Source: JADKAV01 sp963704075
GTDB lineage: Bacteria; Actinomycetota; Actinomycetes; S36-B12; UBA10799
DNA length: 64,000 bases
Assembly: GCA_963704075.1 (NCBI GenBank)
Contig: CAVPGV010000020.1
Location: forward strand, 1 to 64,000
Direction: 5' to 3'
In this document: positions 18,102 through 26,824 of the stretch, in pieces
How positions within the stretch are numbered: the first letter of the stretch is position 1
Layout of the letters: each line of letters begins with the position of its first letter
Notes under the pieces: model-generated
Database searches by the model: none
The model's input: only the letters and a program-made list of their open reading frames with translations
What the model was told of the DNA's origin: nothing
Position numbers and translations under genes: made by a program

Positions 18102-18935
18102 CTAGAACAACACCGTCGCGAACGCCCCCACCTGCCGGAACCCCACCCGACGGTAGGAGGCCAGCGCGGCGTGATTGAAATCGTTGACGTACAGGCTGAC
18201 GGTGGGCGCGAAGTGCTGTTGGGCCAGGTTCACCACCGCGGCCATTGCCGGCTCGGACACGTGCTGCCCGCGATGCGACGGGTCGACCCAGACACCTTGG
18301 ATCTGTGCGACCCCATCGGCGACGACGCCTACTTCCGCCTTGAACAGCACCTGCCCAGCCTCGATCACGAGCAACGACCGGCCCTGACGGATCAGTTGAG
18401 CAACCCGTCGTCGATAGGCGGCCCCGCCATCGGGTACCAACGGGCTGACTCCAAGCTCCTCAGTGAACATCGCCACCGATGCCGGGAAGAGGACGTCAAT
18501 GTCATCCATGGTCGCGGGCCGCACGCGCGGATCCGACGCCACCTGGGGTGCGGAGTCGATGACCAGCATCGGCTGGTGTGGCCGGACCAGTCGGGCCGGG
18601 CCCCACGACGCCTCCACCTCTTCGAAGAAGGCGAGCGCCGCCGCTGCCGGACCGACGATCGACGAGCAGCGCCGCGGCGACATGCGTGCCCGCGCGCCGA
18701 AGGCCTGGGCAGCCTCGAGGTCGGCAGCGATGGGGACCACGTTCGACCCGAGGTACAGGGCGGCGCTCAACTGGCCATCAGGGAACCATCCCCAGACTTC
18801 CGCTCCCAAGGCGGACCCGATACCGGTCATCTGCGTGCGCTCGGACACCATCGCGTAGGACACGGGGTCGGAGTGCAACAGGTGCCGCAGAGCGGGTGCG
18901 TCCCCGCCCGCCAGCAGCCGGACCGAAGCGGTCAC
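18102..18935 (-). CDS. GNAT N-acetyltransferase with N-terminal DUF4081-like domain
   Basis: This 277-residue protein has a diverged N-terminal half and a C-terminal acetyltransferase fold with the acetyl-CoA loop VWVDPSHRGQHVSEPAMAAVV and the SLYVNDFNHAALASYRRVGF block. The N-terminal region (about 1-120) resembles the DUF4081 extension of actinobacterial GNATs found directly after ispG, as for Rv2867c of M. tuberculosis. It starts at a GTG overlapping the ispG stop (GTGA), so it is coupled to isoprenoid synthesis genes. Substrate unknown; the frame is intact. Confidence 0.82.
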   Translation of the reverse strand: MTASVRLLAGGDAPALRHLLHSDPVSYAMVSERTQMTGIGSALGAEVWGWFPDGQLSAALYLGSNVVPIAADLEAAQAFGARARMSPRRCSSIVGPAAAALAFFEEVEASWGPARLVRPHQPMLVIDSAPQVASDPRVRPATMDDIDVLFPASVAMFTEELGVSPLVPDGGAAYRRRVAQLIRQGRSLLVIEAGQVLFKAEVGVVADGVAQIQGVWVDPSHRGQHVSEPAMAAVVNLAQQHFAPTVSLYVNDFNHAALASYRRVGFRQVGAFATVLF

Positions 18936-20086
18936 CCGACCGAAACGGTGGGATCGCCTGCACTCTCCATCGACTCCGCGAGCCGCATGGCCTCTTCGAT
19001 CAGCGTCTCCACGATCGCTGCCTCGGGCACGGTCTTGATGACCTCCCCCTTGACGAAGATCTGGCCCTTGCCGTTGCCGCTGGCCACCCCGAGATCTGCT
19101 TCGCGCGCCTCCCCGGGACCGTTGACGACACATCCCATGACAGCGACCCGCAATGGCACTTCCAGCCCCTGCAGACCGGCGGTGACCTGCTCGGCCAGCG
19201 TGTACACATCCACTTGTGCCCGGCCACAACTCGGACAGGAGACGATCTCCAGACCGCGCTCGCGCAGGTTGAGGGATTCGAGGATCTGCAGACCGACCTT
19301 CACCTCTTCGACGGGCGGCGCCGACAGGGAGACCCGGATCGTGTCTCCGATCCCCTCACTGAGCAGTGCCCCGAACGCGACGGCCGACTTGATGGTTCCT
19401 TGGAAGGCCGGGCCCGCCTCGGTGACGCCGAGATGCAGCGGGTAGTCGCACGCCGCCGACAGTTGCCGGTAGGCCTGCACCATGACCACTGGGTCGTGGT
19501 GCTTCACCGAGATCTTGATGTCGCGGAAGTCGTGTTCCTCGAACAACGAGGCCTCCCACAGGGCACTTTCGACAAGCGCTTCCGGGGTCGCCTTGCCGTA
19601 CTTCTCGAGCAGGCGTTTGTCCAGGGAGCCGGCGTTGACCCCGATACGGATAGGCACCCCCGCATCACCGGCGGCCCGTGCGATCTCACCCACACGGTCG
19701 TCGAAGGCCTTGATGTTGCCGGGGTTGACCCGCACTCCCGCGCATCCGGCGTCGATCGCGGCGAACACGTACTTGGGCTGGAAGTGGATGTCGGCGATGA
19801 CCGGGATGTCCGCCTTCTTGGCGATGATCGGCAACGCCTCGGCGTCGTCCTGGCTGGGCACGGCGACGCGGACCACCTGACAGCCGGACGCGGTGAGTTC
19901 GGCGATCTGCTGCAGCGTCGCGTTGACGTCCGCCGTCAGCGTCGTGGTCATCGATTGCACGCTCACCGGCGCATCCCCACCGACCTCGACCGGGTGGTTC
20001 GGGTGTCGCAGGGTGATCTTGCGGGTCTTCCTGCGCGGCGCCAACGTAGGCGGCGGTCCAGCAGGCATTCCCAACGAAACGGTCAT
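18932..20086 (-). CDS. ispG: 4-hydroxy-3-methylbut-2-en-1-yl diphosphate synthase
   Basis: IspG (GcpE) performs the penultimate MEP-pathway step, reducing MEcPP to HMBPP with a [4Fe-4S] cluster. The 384-residue protein has VSVQSMTTTLTADVNAT, PVIADIHFQPKYV, the cluster Cys residues in SCPSCGRAQVD and MGCVVNGPGEA (the GCVVNGPGE signature). The ATG at 20086 is chosen because it gives the normal length and has a GATACT hexamer 6 nt upstream; longer upstream frames lack family resemblance. It is followed by a GNAT gene and preceded by the site-2 protease, the order seen in mycobacteria. Confidence 0.96.
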   Translation of the reverse strand: MTVSLGMPAGPPPTLAPRRKTRKITLRHPNHPVEVGGDAPVSVQSMTTTLTADVNATLQQIAELTASGCQVVRVAVPSQDDAEALPIIAKKADIPVIADIHFQPKYVFAAIDAGCAGVRVNPGNIKAFDDRVGEIARAAGDAGVPIRIGVNAGSLDKRLLEKYGKATPEALVESALWEASLFEEHDFRDIKISVKHHDPVVMVQAYRQLSAACDYPLHLGVTEAGPAFQGTIKSAVAFGALLSEGIGDTIRVSLSAPPVEEVKVGLQILESLNLRERGLEIVSCPSCGRAQVDVYTLAEQVTAGLQGLEVPLRVAVMGCVVNGPGEAREADLGVASGNGKGQIFVKGEVIKTVPEAAIVETLIEEAMRLAESMESAGDPTVSVG

Positions 20087-20092
20087 ATCCCA

Positions 20093-20098
20093 AGTATC
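20093..20098 (-). promoter_or_regulatory. Candidate -10 box for leaderless ispG
   Basis: GATACT on the minus strand lies 6 nt before the ispG ATG (20086), with no ribosome binding site in between. No good -35 is seen. Confidence 0.4.
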
Positions 20099-20240
20099 GC
20101 GCATGGCGTCAATCACGCATTCCACTGCGGCTGCCCCACACCCCAGCCCATCCGCGCGGAGCCAACTCCGACGGGGATGGGCAGGAGTCGCTGTGCGGGC
20201 CGGCGTCGTTCGCCCGGCCGCGGCGTTCGCGCCCGGCCGC

Positions 20241-20319
20241 ACATCCGTTGGACGTCGGTACATCCGTTGGACTTCGCTACAGGCATTGGACTCGCACGGG
20301 CCGCGCAACTCCAACGGAT
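20241..20319. repeat. Three 19-bp tandem repeats plus inverted copy
   Basis: ACATCCGTTGGACGTCGGT (20241-20259) is followed by two more 19-bp units, one with 16 of 19 matches (20260-20278) and one more diverged (20279-20297). TCCAACGGAT (20310-20319) is the inverse of ATCCGTTGGA in the first two units, so the array can fold into alternative hairpins. It lies between the site-2 protease stop and ispG. Confidence 0.7.
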
Positions 20320-20415
20320 TTCTCCGCCGGCACAGCAGGGCAGGGGGCGCCGGGCTCCCGTCGGCGGTCCGATCCACGCGACTGCAACGTCGTCCAGACT
20401 CTCCGAACCACCCAC

Positions 20416-21693
20416 CTACCCCAGGCGGATCGGCTTGACGATGTCGGCCCAGAGAATGATGACGCTCATCGCGATCAGGACGAGGGCCACGCTATAGGCC
20501 ACGGGCAGCATCCGGGCCACGTCGACCGGTCCGGGGTCGGGCCGGCCGCGGACACGGGCCACCTGCCGACGTGCCCCCTCGTACAGCGCACCGGCCACAT
20601 GCCCACCATCCAGCGGCAGGACGGGAAGCAGGTTGAACAGGAACAGGAACAGGTTCAACGAGGCGACGATGGCCAGGAATTGCGCGATGCGCCAACTGGG
20701 CGGGGCGTCAGCCGCGGCGACCTCACCACTGATGCGGGACACCCCGACCACACCGACCGGGCCTTCCGGATCTCGGGCCTGGTCGGTGAAGGCCGCCTCG
20801 GTCAGCCCGACCATCTTGGCGGGGAACGATAGCAACGCCTGGCCGGACCGCACCGAGATGTCCCACATCTGCCCGGGCACCGCCGAAATCGGCAGCGGTT
20901 CCAGTTCCACGACCGGGGACACGCCCAAGAATCCTCGAGGCTGTGCGGCGTCGCCGAGCATGGCGCCGTCAATGGACGTGAGGGGCACGTCGAGGGTGGT
21001 CTCACGGCCGTCGCGCACGACCGTCACCTCATGATTGCCGGGCTGGGAGTCACGGATGGCCTGACTGAGAATGGGCCAGTCGGACACCGGCACCGCATCC
21101 CAGGCCACGATCTGGTCGCCGGGCTGCAACCCGGCGGCGGCAGCACCGGTGGGGGTACCGGATCCCGCGACGCAGGTCCCTTCGGGGTCGGTGGCGGTCG
21201 GAACACACGCGGTGACCGTCGACACCGTGGTGCTGGGCGTCGGTGTGCCGAATCCGGCGAACACCACTGTGAACAGGACCAATGCGATCAGGAGGTTCAT
21301 GGTGGGACCGCCGAGCATCACCACGAGTTTCTTCGGCACGGAGAGGCTGTAGAACGTCCGCTTCTCGTCGCCCGGCTCCATGATCTCGGCCGCGGACTCC
21401 TCGCGGGCCTGTTCGATCAACGTCCCGAGCCGACCGGTACTGCTGGCCTTGACGGTGCCGTCCGGGCCGGGCGGAAACATGCCGATCATACGGATGTAGC
21501 CGCCGAGCAGGATGGCCTTGGCTCCGTACTCGGTGTCCCCCTTCTTCTTCGACCAGATCGTCGGGCCGAAGCCGACCATGTATTGGGTGACCTTGACCCC
21601 GAACTTCTTCGCCGGCACCATGTGGCCGATCTCGTGAAGCGCGATCGAGATGACCAGCGCCACGACCAGCGCGAGGATCCCGATCAGCGTCAT
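20416..21693 (-). CDS. M50 site-2 intramembrane metalloprotease (RseP/Rip1-like)
   Basis: This 425-residue membrane protein cleaves substrates such as anti-sigma factors within the membrane. The zinc motif HEIGH is in the first membrane segment (ISIALHEIGHMVPAKKFGVKV), a PDZ-like domain covers about residues 170-280 (AAGLQPGDQIVAWDAVPVSD), and the second active-site segment is FLFNLLPVLPLDGGHVAGALYE. A C-terminal membrane helix follows. The gene lies between dxr and ispG, as Rip1 does in M. tuberculosis, and its ATG overlaps the dxr stop. The frame is intact. Actual substrates cannot be read from the sequence. Confidence 0.92.
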   Translation of the reverse strand: MTLIGILALVVALVISIALHEIGHMVPAKKFGVKVTQYMVGFGPTIWSKKKGDTEYGAKAILLGGYIRMIGMFPPGPDGTVKASSTGRLGTLIEQAREESAAEIMEPGDEKRTFYSLSVPKKLVVMLGGPTMNLLIALVLFTVVFAGFGTPTPSTTVSTVTACVPTATDPEGTCVAGSGTPTGAAAAGLQPGDQIVAWDAVPVSDWPILSQAIRDSQPGNHEVTVVRDGRETTLDVPLTSIDGAMLGDAAQPRGFLGVSPVVELEPLPISAVPGQMWDISVRSGQALLSFPAKMVGLTEAAFTDQARDPEGPVGVVGVSRISGEVAAADAPPSWRIAQFLAIVASLNLFLFLFNLLPVLPLDGGHVAGALYEGARRQVARVRGRPDPGPVDVARMLPVAYSVALVLIAMSVIILWADIVKPIRLG

Positions 21694-22850
21694 ACTTCCT
21701 CCTCGATCAGTCCTCGAACCCGCCGGCGTGCCCAGGCGTCTGCATCCAGGACCTCTTCCAGTGTCACCCGGTTCCCCCCGTTCGCGCCAGAGGGGGGAGC
21801 TCGTGCATCACTCGATCGACCAGGTCGGTGATTCCGAGGAACCCGATCCGGGCCTCCCGAAAGGCCGAAACCGCCTGCTCGTTGGCGGCATTGAGCACCG
21901 CGGGGGCGGTGCCGCCAGCCGCTGCCGCACGGGAGGCCAGCCCGACCGCCGGGAAGGCCTCATCATCCAGCGGGAAGAACTCCCACGTCGCGGCGCTGCG
22001 CCAGTCGCAAGCGGGCGCGGCGTCGGGCACTCTGTCCGGCCAGGCCATGCCCAAGGCGATCGGTAGGCGCATGTCGGGCGGGCTGGCCTGCGCAATGGTG
22101 CTGCCGTCGACGAACTCGACCATGGAATGCACGATCGACTGCGGGTGCACGACCACCTCGATCGCATCCAGCGGCACCCCGAAGAGCAGATGCGCCTCGA
22201 TCAACTCGAGTCCCTTGTTCATCAGTGTCGCGGAGTTGATGGTGACCACCGGACCCATGTCCCAGGTCGGATGCGCGAGCGCCTGCTCCAGCGTCACCGA
22301 CCGCAACTGATCGCGGCGCCGTCCGCGGAACGGTCCGCCACTGGCGGTGAGGATCAGTTTGCGCACCTCGTCGGCTCGCCCTGATCGCAGGCATTGGGCC
22401 ATTGCCGAATGCTCGCTGTCCACCGGTACGATCTGGCCCGGTCGTGCCGCCGAGGTGACCAACTCCCCGCCGATGATCAGCGACTCCTTGTTGGCAAGAG
22501 CCAGAACGTTCCCGGCCTGCAATGCGGCCAGGGTTGGTCGCAGTCCGACGGCGCCGGTGATGCCGTTGAGTACGGTGTGGACGTCGAGGCCCGCCACTTC
22601 GGTGGCCGCATCGGGGCCCGCATGGACCGTGGCACCGGTAGCCGCCAGTGCATCCGCCGCAGCAGGGTCGGCGACCGCTACATGCGCGACCGAGAACTCG
22701 TCGACCTGCTCGAGCCAGGGCGGCGACATCCGAACCGCCAGCCGCCAGTGCGACGACCCGGAAACGGCCCGGATTGCGCCGGATCACGTCCAAGGCCTGC
22801 GTTCCGATCGACCCGGTGCTGCCCAGAATGACGATGTCGCGCGGCATCAC
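21690..22850 (-). CDS. dxr: 1-deoxy-D-xylulose 5-phosphate reductoisomerase (two frame breaks)
   Basis: DXR converts DXP to MEP with NADPH, the first committed MEP-pathway step. The NADPH fold is at IVILGSTGSIGTQALDVI; substrate and metal residues are in ALANKESLIIGG, VDSEHSAMAQCL and TASGGPFRG, with HPTWDMG and ATLMNKGLELIEA. The frame gains a base near 22727 (after SDVAAL) and loses one near 21773; the true C-terminus is VTLEEVLDADAWARRRV, ending at a TGA overlapping the next gene. Repaired length is 386 residues, as expected. The GTG at 22850 overlaps the rlmN stop; the ATG at 22847 is an alternative. Confidence 0.92.
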
Positions 22851-23941
22851 GTTTCCGATGCTGCCAATTGTCCGCAGGCACCGTCGATCTCCCGGCCGCG
22901 TGTGTCACGAACGGTGACCGCCACGCCCTTGGCCCGCAGGTGGTCGACGAACGACTCCTCCTGCTCCGGCGAGGACGCGGTCCACTTGGTACCCGGCGTC
23001 GGGTTCAACGGGATCACGTTGACATGCACGAGGTGGCCCTGCAGCAGATCCCCGAGCAGGTCGGCGCGCCAGTCCTGGTCGTTGATGTCGCGGATCAGCG
23101 CGTACTCGATACTCACCCGTCGGCGGGTCTTGTCGGCGTACTCCCACGCGGCGTCCAGCACCTCGCCCACCGACCAGCGGGTGTTGATGGGGACCAGCGT
23201 GTTGCGCAGCTCGTCGTCCGGGGCGTGCAGCGAAACCGCCAGTGTGACCGGCAACTGCTCGTCGGCCAGACGGCGGATCTGCGGCACGAGTCCCACGGTG
23301 GAGACGGTGACCCCGCGCGCACTCAGACCGAAGCCCTCCAGCGGCTGGGCGATCATCCGGCGGACCGCCGTGACCACCGTGCTGTAGTTGGCCAATGGCT
23401 CGCCCATGCCCATGAAGACGACATTGGACAGGCGGGCGGTGCCTCCGAGCACACCGGATTGCGCGTCGCGGGCCGCCACCCGGACCTGTTCCAGGATCTC
23501 GGCGACACTCAGGTTGCGCTGCAATCCGCCCTGGCCCGTCGCGCAGAACGGGCAGGCCATGCCACAGCCCGCCTGTGACGACAGGCACAACGTGACCCGC
23601 TTCGGGTAGCGCATGAGGACCGATTCGACCAAGGCACCGTCGTGCAGCTTCCACAGCGTCTTGCGGGTGGCGTCGCCGTCGCAGGTCTGCACCTTCGACG
23701 CGGTCAGCAACGTCGGCAGCAACGGCGCGAGGCGCTGGCGGTCCGCGTCACCGAGGTCCGTGCATTCGTCGACGGAGTCCACGTGTCGCACGACGACCTG
23801 CCGGCTCAACTGCGCCGCGCGGAAGGCTGCACTGCCCAGATCTGTGACGGCCTGCCTACGGGCGGGCAGGTCGAGGTCGAGCAGGTGCTGCGGAGGCTTA
23901 CCGCGGCGCGGGGCCTGCATCACCAACGGCAGTGAACTCAT
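22847..23941 (-). CDS. rlmN: 23S rRNA A2503 / tRNA A37 methyltransferase
   Basis: RlmN is a radical-SAM enzyme methylating C2 of A2503 in 23S rRNA and A37 in some tRNAs. The cluster motif CGMACPFCATGQGG (CxxxCxxC) is present, with the SAM-binding FMGMGEPLANY. The ATG at 23941 overlaps the cdsA stop (ATGA) and gives 364 residues. The C-terminal TVRDTRGREIDGACGQL contains the second catalytic Cys region. The frame is intact and coupled to cdsA and dxr. Confidence 0.95.
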   Translation of the reverse strand: MSSLPLVMQAPRRGKPPQHLLDLDLPARRQAVTDLGSAAFRAAQLSRQVVVRHVDSVDECTDLGDADRQRLAPLLPTLLTASKVQTCDGDATRKTLWKLHDGALVESVLMRYPKRVTLCLSSQAGCGMACPFCATGQGGLQRNLSVAEILEQVRVAARDAQSGVLGGTARLSNVVFMGMGEPLANYSTVVTAVRRMIAQPLEGFGLSARGVTVSTVGLVPQIRRLADEQLPVTLAVSLHAPDDELRNTLVPINTRWSVGEVLDAAWEYADKTRRRVSIEYALIRDINDQDWRADLLGDLLQGHLVHVNVIPLNPTPGTKWTASSPEQEESFVDHLRAKGVAVTVRDTRGREIDGACGQLAASET

Positions 23942-24780
23942 CCGATGAACCAACCGAGCAGGGCCCAGGCGACGAACGCGTTGGGGATCAACGAGTCGAG
24001 TCGGTCCATCAGCCCGCCGTGGCCGGGCACGATGTTCGACATGTCCTTGACGTCGAGGTCACGCTTCACCGCGGACTCCACGAAGTCGCCGGCGGTCGCG
24101 GTGATCGGCATGATCATGCCGAAGATCGCGCCCTGCCACCACGGAGCGTCGAACCCGATGATGAAGATCGGGATCGACACGGCTACGGACAAGGCCACCG
24201 ACCCGGCGAAACCTTCCCAGGATTTCTTCGGACTGACCTGCGGGGCGATCGGGTGTTTGCCGAAAAGGACGCCGGCGAAGTAGCCGCCCACATCGTTGCA
24301 GACTGTGATCGCGATGAACGCGATGATCCTGGTCACCCCGTCGTCCTCGCGGAGCATGAGCATCACGAAGCCGACCATGAACAGAAGGTAGAACCCGACG
24401 AACAGGGACGCGGTCGCGTCCTTCACGAAACCGTCGGTACCACGCCGGATGCGCCACATGAGCGCGACCACCACGAACGTTCCGAACACCGCCATGTGCG
24501 CGGTCACGCCGAATAAATACGCGAGAGTCGGTCCCGCCAACGCGGTCAGGTAGAGCGGGCTGCGCGCCACCCGGATGTTGTTGTGCAGAAAGGCCCCGTG
24601 CAACTCCCACACGGCGATCAGCATCGCCACGGTCACGACCACGGCGAACAGGTACTTGTTGAAGATCAGGGACAGGACGAGCATCGCCCCGAGCGCCAGG
24701 CCGACGGCGATCGCCACCGGGAGATTGCGACCCGCGCGACTGGTGGACGGCGGAACGGGCGCCGCGTCGGGGCTGCTCAT
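23938..24780 (-). CDS. cdsA: Phosphatidate cytidylyltransferase
   Basis: CdsA makes CDP-diacylglycerol from phosphatidic acid and CTP at the membrane, the branch point of phospholipid synthesis. The 280-residue protein has about eight hydrophobic segments and the family signature SAVKRDLDVKDMSNIVPGHGG followed by LMDRLDS. It begins at an ATG overlapping the frr stop (TGATG) and ends overlapping rlmN. The frame is intact. Confidence 0.95.
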   Translation of the reverse strand: MSSPDAAPVPPSTSRAGRNLPVAIAVGLALGAMLVLSLIFNKYLFAVVVTVAMLIAVWELHGAFLHNNIRVARSPLYLTALAGPTLAYLFGVTAHMAVFGTFVVVALMWRIRRGTDGFVKDATASLFVGFYLLFMVGFVMLMLREDDGVTRIIAFIAITVCNDVGGYFAGVLFGKHPIAPQVSPKKSWEGFAGSVALSVAVSIPIFIIGFDAPWWQGAIFGMIMPITATAGDFVESAVKRDLDVKDMSNIVPGHGGLMDRLDSLIPNAFVAWALLGWFIG

Positions 24781-25337
24781 CAGACCTCGAGCAGCTCTTC
24801 CTCTTTGTGTTTGAGGATCTCATCGACGTGCGCAACCTGCTCGTGGGTGATCTCCTCGAGATGCGTCAGAGCGCGCTTGACCTCGTCCTCGCCGACGTCC
24901 CCGTCCTTCTTGAGCTTCTCCAACGATTCTTTGGCCGTACGCCGAACGCTGCGCATACTGACCCGCGCCTCCTCGGCCTTGTGCCGGGCGACCTTGATGT
25001 ACTCTTTGCGGCGCTCCTCAGTCAGCTGCGGAAGTACCACCCGGATCACGTTGCCGTCGGTGCTGGGATTCACACCCAGGTCCGAATCGCGAATTGCCTT
25101 CTCCACAGCGTTGGTCGATCCCCGGTCGAACGGCGTGATCAGCATCATGCGGGCGTCAGCGGCGTGGAAGGAGGCTAGTTGGTTCAGAGGAGTCGGGGCA
25201 CCGTAGTAGTCCACGTTGATCTTGGAGAACATCCCGGGGTTCACCCGGCCGGTGCGCAGAGTGGAGAAGTCCTCGCGGGCAACCGCGATCGCCTTCTCCA
25301 TCTTCTCTTCTGCTTCGAGCAGGATGTCGTCGATCAC
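24780..25337 (-). CDS. frr: Ribosome recycling factor
   Basis: RRF with EF-G splits post-termination ribosomes. The 185-residue protein shows the typical MIDDILLEAEEKMEKAI start, STLRTGRVNPGMFSKI and YGAPTPLNQLAS, and the long C-terminal helix. In many actinobacteria it follows pyrH; here it begins a separate cdsA operon about 6 kb away from pyrH, with metal transport, thioesterase and feo genes inserted between. The frame is intact. Confidence 0.96.
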   Translation of the reverse strand: MIDDILLEAEEKMEKAIAVAREDFSTLRTGRVNPGMFSKINVDYYGAPTPLNQLASFHAADARMMLITPFDRGSTNAVEKAIRDSDLGVNPSTDGNVIRVVLPQLTEERRKEYIKVARHKAEEARVSMRSVRRTAKESLEKLKKDGDVGEDEVKRALTHLEEITHEQVAHVDEILKHKEEELLEV

Positions 25338-25476
25338 CAGGAATCCTCCTTGCCTTCTACGGGCAGCCTACTGGCCTGCCGGGCCGTTTCGGTGCGTGAG
25401 GTGCGCCGATCGTGGACACCCGGGGTCGCACGCCGAACCGGGCACGCATCCGCGAGCGTGCGTCACACTGGAGGCC

Positions 25477-26388
25477 ATGGGTCACGATCACGGTGTCGTC
25501 ACCGCCGGTGGAAAGCACCGCGGACGGCTGGCCATCGCCCTGGCCATCGCAGCAGCCGTGTTCCTGATGGAACTGGTCGGCGCCCTGGTGACCGGCTCAC
25601 TGGCGCTGCTGGCCGATGCGGGCCACGTGTTCACGGACATGTTCGGTGTGGGCTTCGCGCTGGTCGCGGCAACTGCTGCACAACGCCCCCCGAACTACCG
25701 CAGGACCTTCGGGTGGATGCGCCTGGAGGTGATCGCGGCCGCCTTCAACGCCCTGCTGCTGATCGGCGTGGGCGCATTCGTGGCCATCGAGGCCGTCCAG
25801 CGGCTGATCGATCCCCAGCCGGTGGAGGCCGGTCTCATGCTCGCCGTCGCGGTCGTCGGCATGGTTGCGAACTTCGTCTCGCTGCGGATCCTGACCGCCG
25901 GCAAGGACGAGTCGATCAACGTGCGCGGAGCCTACCTGGAGGTCCTGGGCGACCTGCTGGGGTCGGCTGCAGTCGTCGCGGCCGGCGCGGTCATCGTGTT
26001 GACCGGCTGGGAGCGCGCCGATCCGGTTGCGGGTCTGGTGGTGGCCGCACTGATCCTCCCGCGTTCGCTGCGTCTGTTGCGCGACGCGCTGCGGATCCTC
26101 ATGGAGGCGGCACCCGAGGACCTCGACGTCGCCGACGTGCGAATACACCTGGCCGAGGTGCCTGGAGTCGTCGAGGTGCACGACGTGCATGTCTGGACGA
26201 TCACGTCAGGCGTTCCGGCCCTCACTGCACATGTCGTGGTGGATCGGTCGGCCCTCGACCAGTGCGGGCCGTCATCGATGCTGGATCAACTCCAGGGGTG
26301 CGCGAAACGATGTTTCGACATCGAGCACACGACGTTCCAGTTAGAACCGACAGACCACGCCGGACACGAACCTGGTGCGCACGCGTAG
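25477..26388 (+). CDS. Cation diffusion facilitator (Zn/Cd-type exporter)
   Basis: This is a proton-coupled exporter of divalent metals in the inner membrane, 303 residues with six predicted membrane helices and a C-terminal cytoplasmic metal-binding domain (VPGVVEVHDVHVWTITSG). The helix-II site is ADAGHVFTDMFG (HxxxD). In helix V the equivalent of HxxxD reads YLEVLGDLLGS, with Glu in place of the usual His; this may alter metal choice. A short His stretch (MGHDHG) starts the protein. GGAGG sits just before the ATG at 25477; CACACT upstream could be a -10. It is close to a ZbtB/CzcD-type transporter; the exact metal is unknown. Confidence 0.86.
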   Translation: MGHDHGVVTAGGKHRGRLAIALAIAAAVFLMELVGALVTGSLALLADAGHVFTDMFGVGFALVAATAAQRPPNYRRTFGWMRLEVIAAAFNALLLIGVGAFVAIEAVQRLIDPQPVEAGLMLAVAVVGMVANFVSLRILTAGKDESINVRGAYLEVLGDLLGSAAVVAAGAVIVLTGWERADPVAGLVVAALILPRSLRLLRDALRILMEAAPEDLDVADVRIHLAEVPGVVEVHDVHVWTITSGVPALTAHVVVDRSALDQCGPSSMLDQLQGCAKRCFDIEHTTFQLEPTDHAGHEPGAHA

Positions 26389-26440
26389 GACAGCAGCTGG
26401 ATACCGCGTTGGGGTCGGCCGGCGGCACGTGCAAGCCCCC

Positions 26441-26617
26441 CTCGGTCGTCTCAGATCGCGAGATGGCCCGGTAGTTGCCCGTTGACCCGTAAGGAACGGG
26501 CTATTCGGCAACCAACAGGCTACCCAGCAACCAGCGGGTCATTCGCCTCCACCGGCGGGGCATGCCCTGACCACGCATGGCCTGCATCGTGTGACTGTGG
26601 ACCTCGGCGACAGCCCG
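26441..26617 (+). repeat. First copy of duplicated promoter-start block
   Basis: The segment from CTCGGTCGTCTCAGATCGCG (26441) recurs at 26619, 178 bp away. The first copy ends with GCCTGCATCGTGTGACTGTG and the codons GTG ACT GTG GAC CTC GGC GAC AGC, matching the true thioesterase start (26825) almost exactly. It is a tandem duplication that copied the promoter, start codon and first ten codons. The frame from this upstream GTG (26591) is open through the repeats into the thioesterase. Confidence 0.85.
26496..26545. repeat. 19-bp repeat array A1
   Basis: Two full units and a partial third of the ACGGGCTATTCGGCAACCA family (26496-26514, 26515-26533, 26534 onward). An inverted arm (TAGTTGCCCGTTGACCCGT, 26472-26490) faces it across the 5-nt spacer AAGGA, giving an imperfect palindrome. 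Confidence 0.8.
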
Positions 26618-26673
26618 CCTCGGTCGTCTCAGATCGCGCGATGGCCGGTTAGTTGCCCGTTGACCCGTAAGGA

Positions 26674-26780
26674 ACGGGCTATTCGGCAACCAACAGGCTG
26701 CCCAGAAACCAACGGGCGATTCGGCAACCAGCGGGCTATCCGGCAACTAGCAGGTGATCCAGCAACTATCGGGTCAGGTC
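26674..26780. repeat. 19-bp repeat array A2
   Basis: Five consecutive 19-bp units (starts 26674, 26693, 26712, 26731, 26750) and a partial sixth. The first repeats A1 unit one exactly (ACGGGCTATTCGGCAACCA); later units differ at 2-6 positions. The same inverted arm and AAGGA spacer precede it. The same unit occurs at 63206-63362. Confidence 0.85.
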
Positions 26781-26811
26781 CTTCACCGGGCGAGCAAGCC
26801 CTCACCACGAA

Positions 26812-26817
26812 TAGCCT
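26812..26817 (+). promoter_or_regulatory. Candidate -10 box for thioesterase gene
   Basis: TAGCCT lies 7 nt before the GTG at 26825. The upstream duplicate has TGGCCT at the corresponding place, so the ancestral promoter was copied but its -10 now differs at the important second position. Confidence 0.45.
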
Positions 26818-26824
26818 GCATCGT

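Larger units (their letters stand above)
20087..20415. other. 329-bp ispG / site-2 protease intergenic region
   Basis: It holds the candidate ispG -10 box and a set of 19-bp direct repeats listed separately. No gene is supported. Confidence 0.6.
26389..26824. other. 436-bp repeat-rich region before the thioesterase gene
   Basis: This region consists of two copies of a 178-bp-spaced block. Each contains an inverted arm, a run of 19-bp units, and a promoter-like segment ending in a GTG start. The pieces are listed below. The second and longer array runs directly into the thioesterase promoter. Confidence 0.8.

Noticed and set aside
18578..20497. 639-residue plus-strand frame opposite ispG
   Set aside because: It crosses two conserved minus-strand genes and has no family resemblance.
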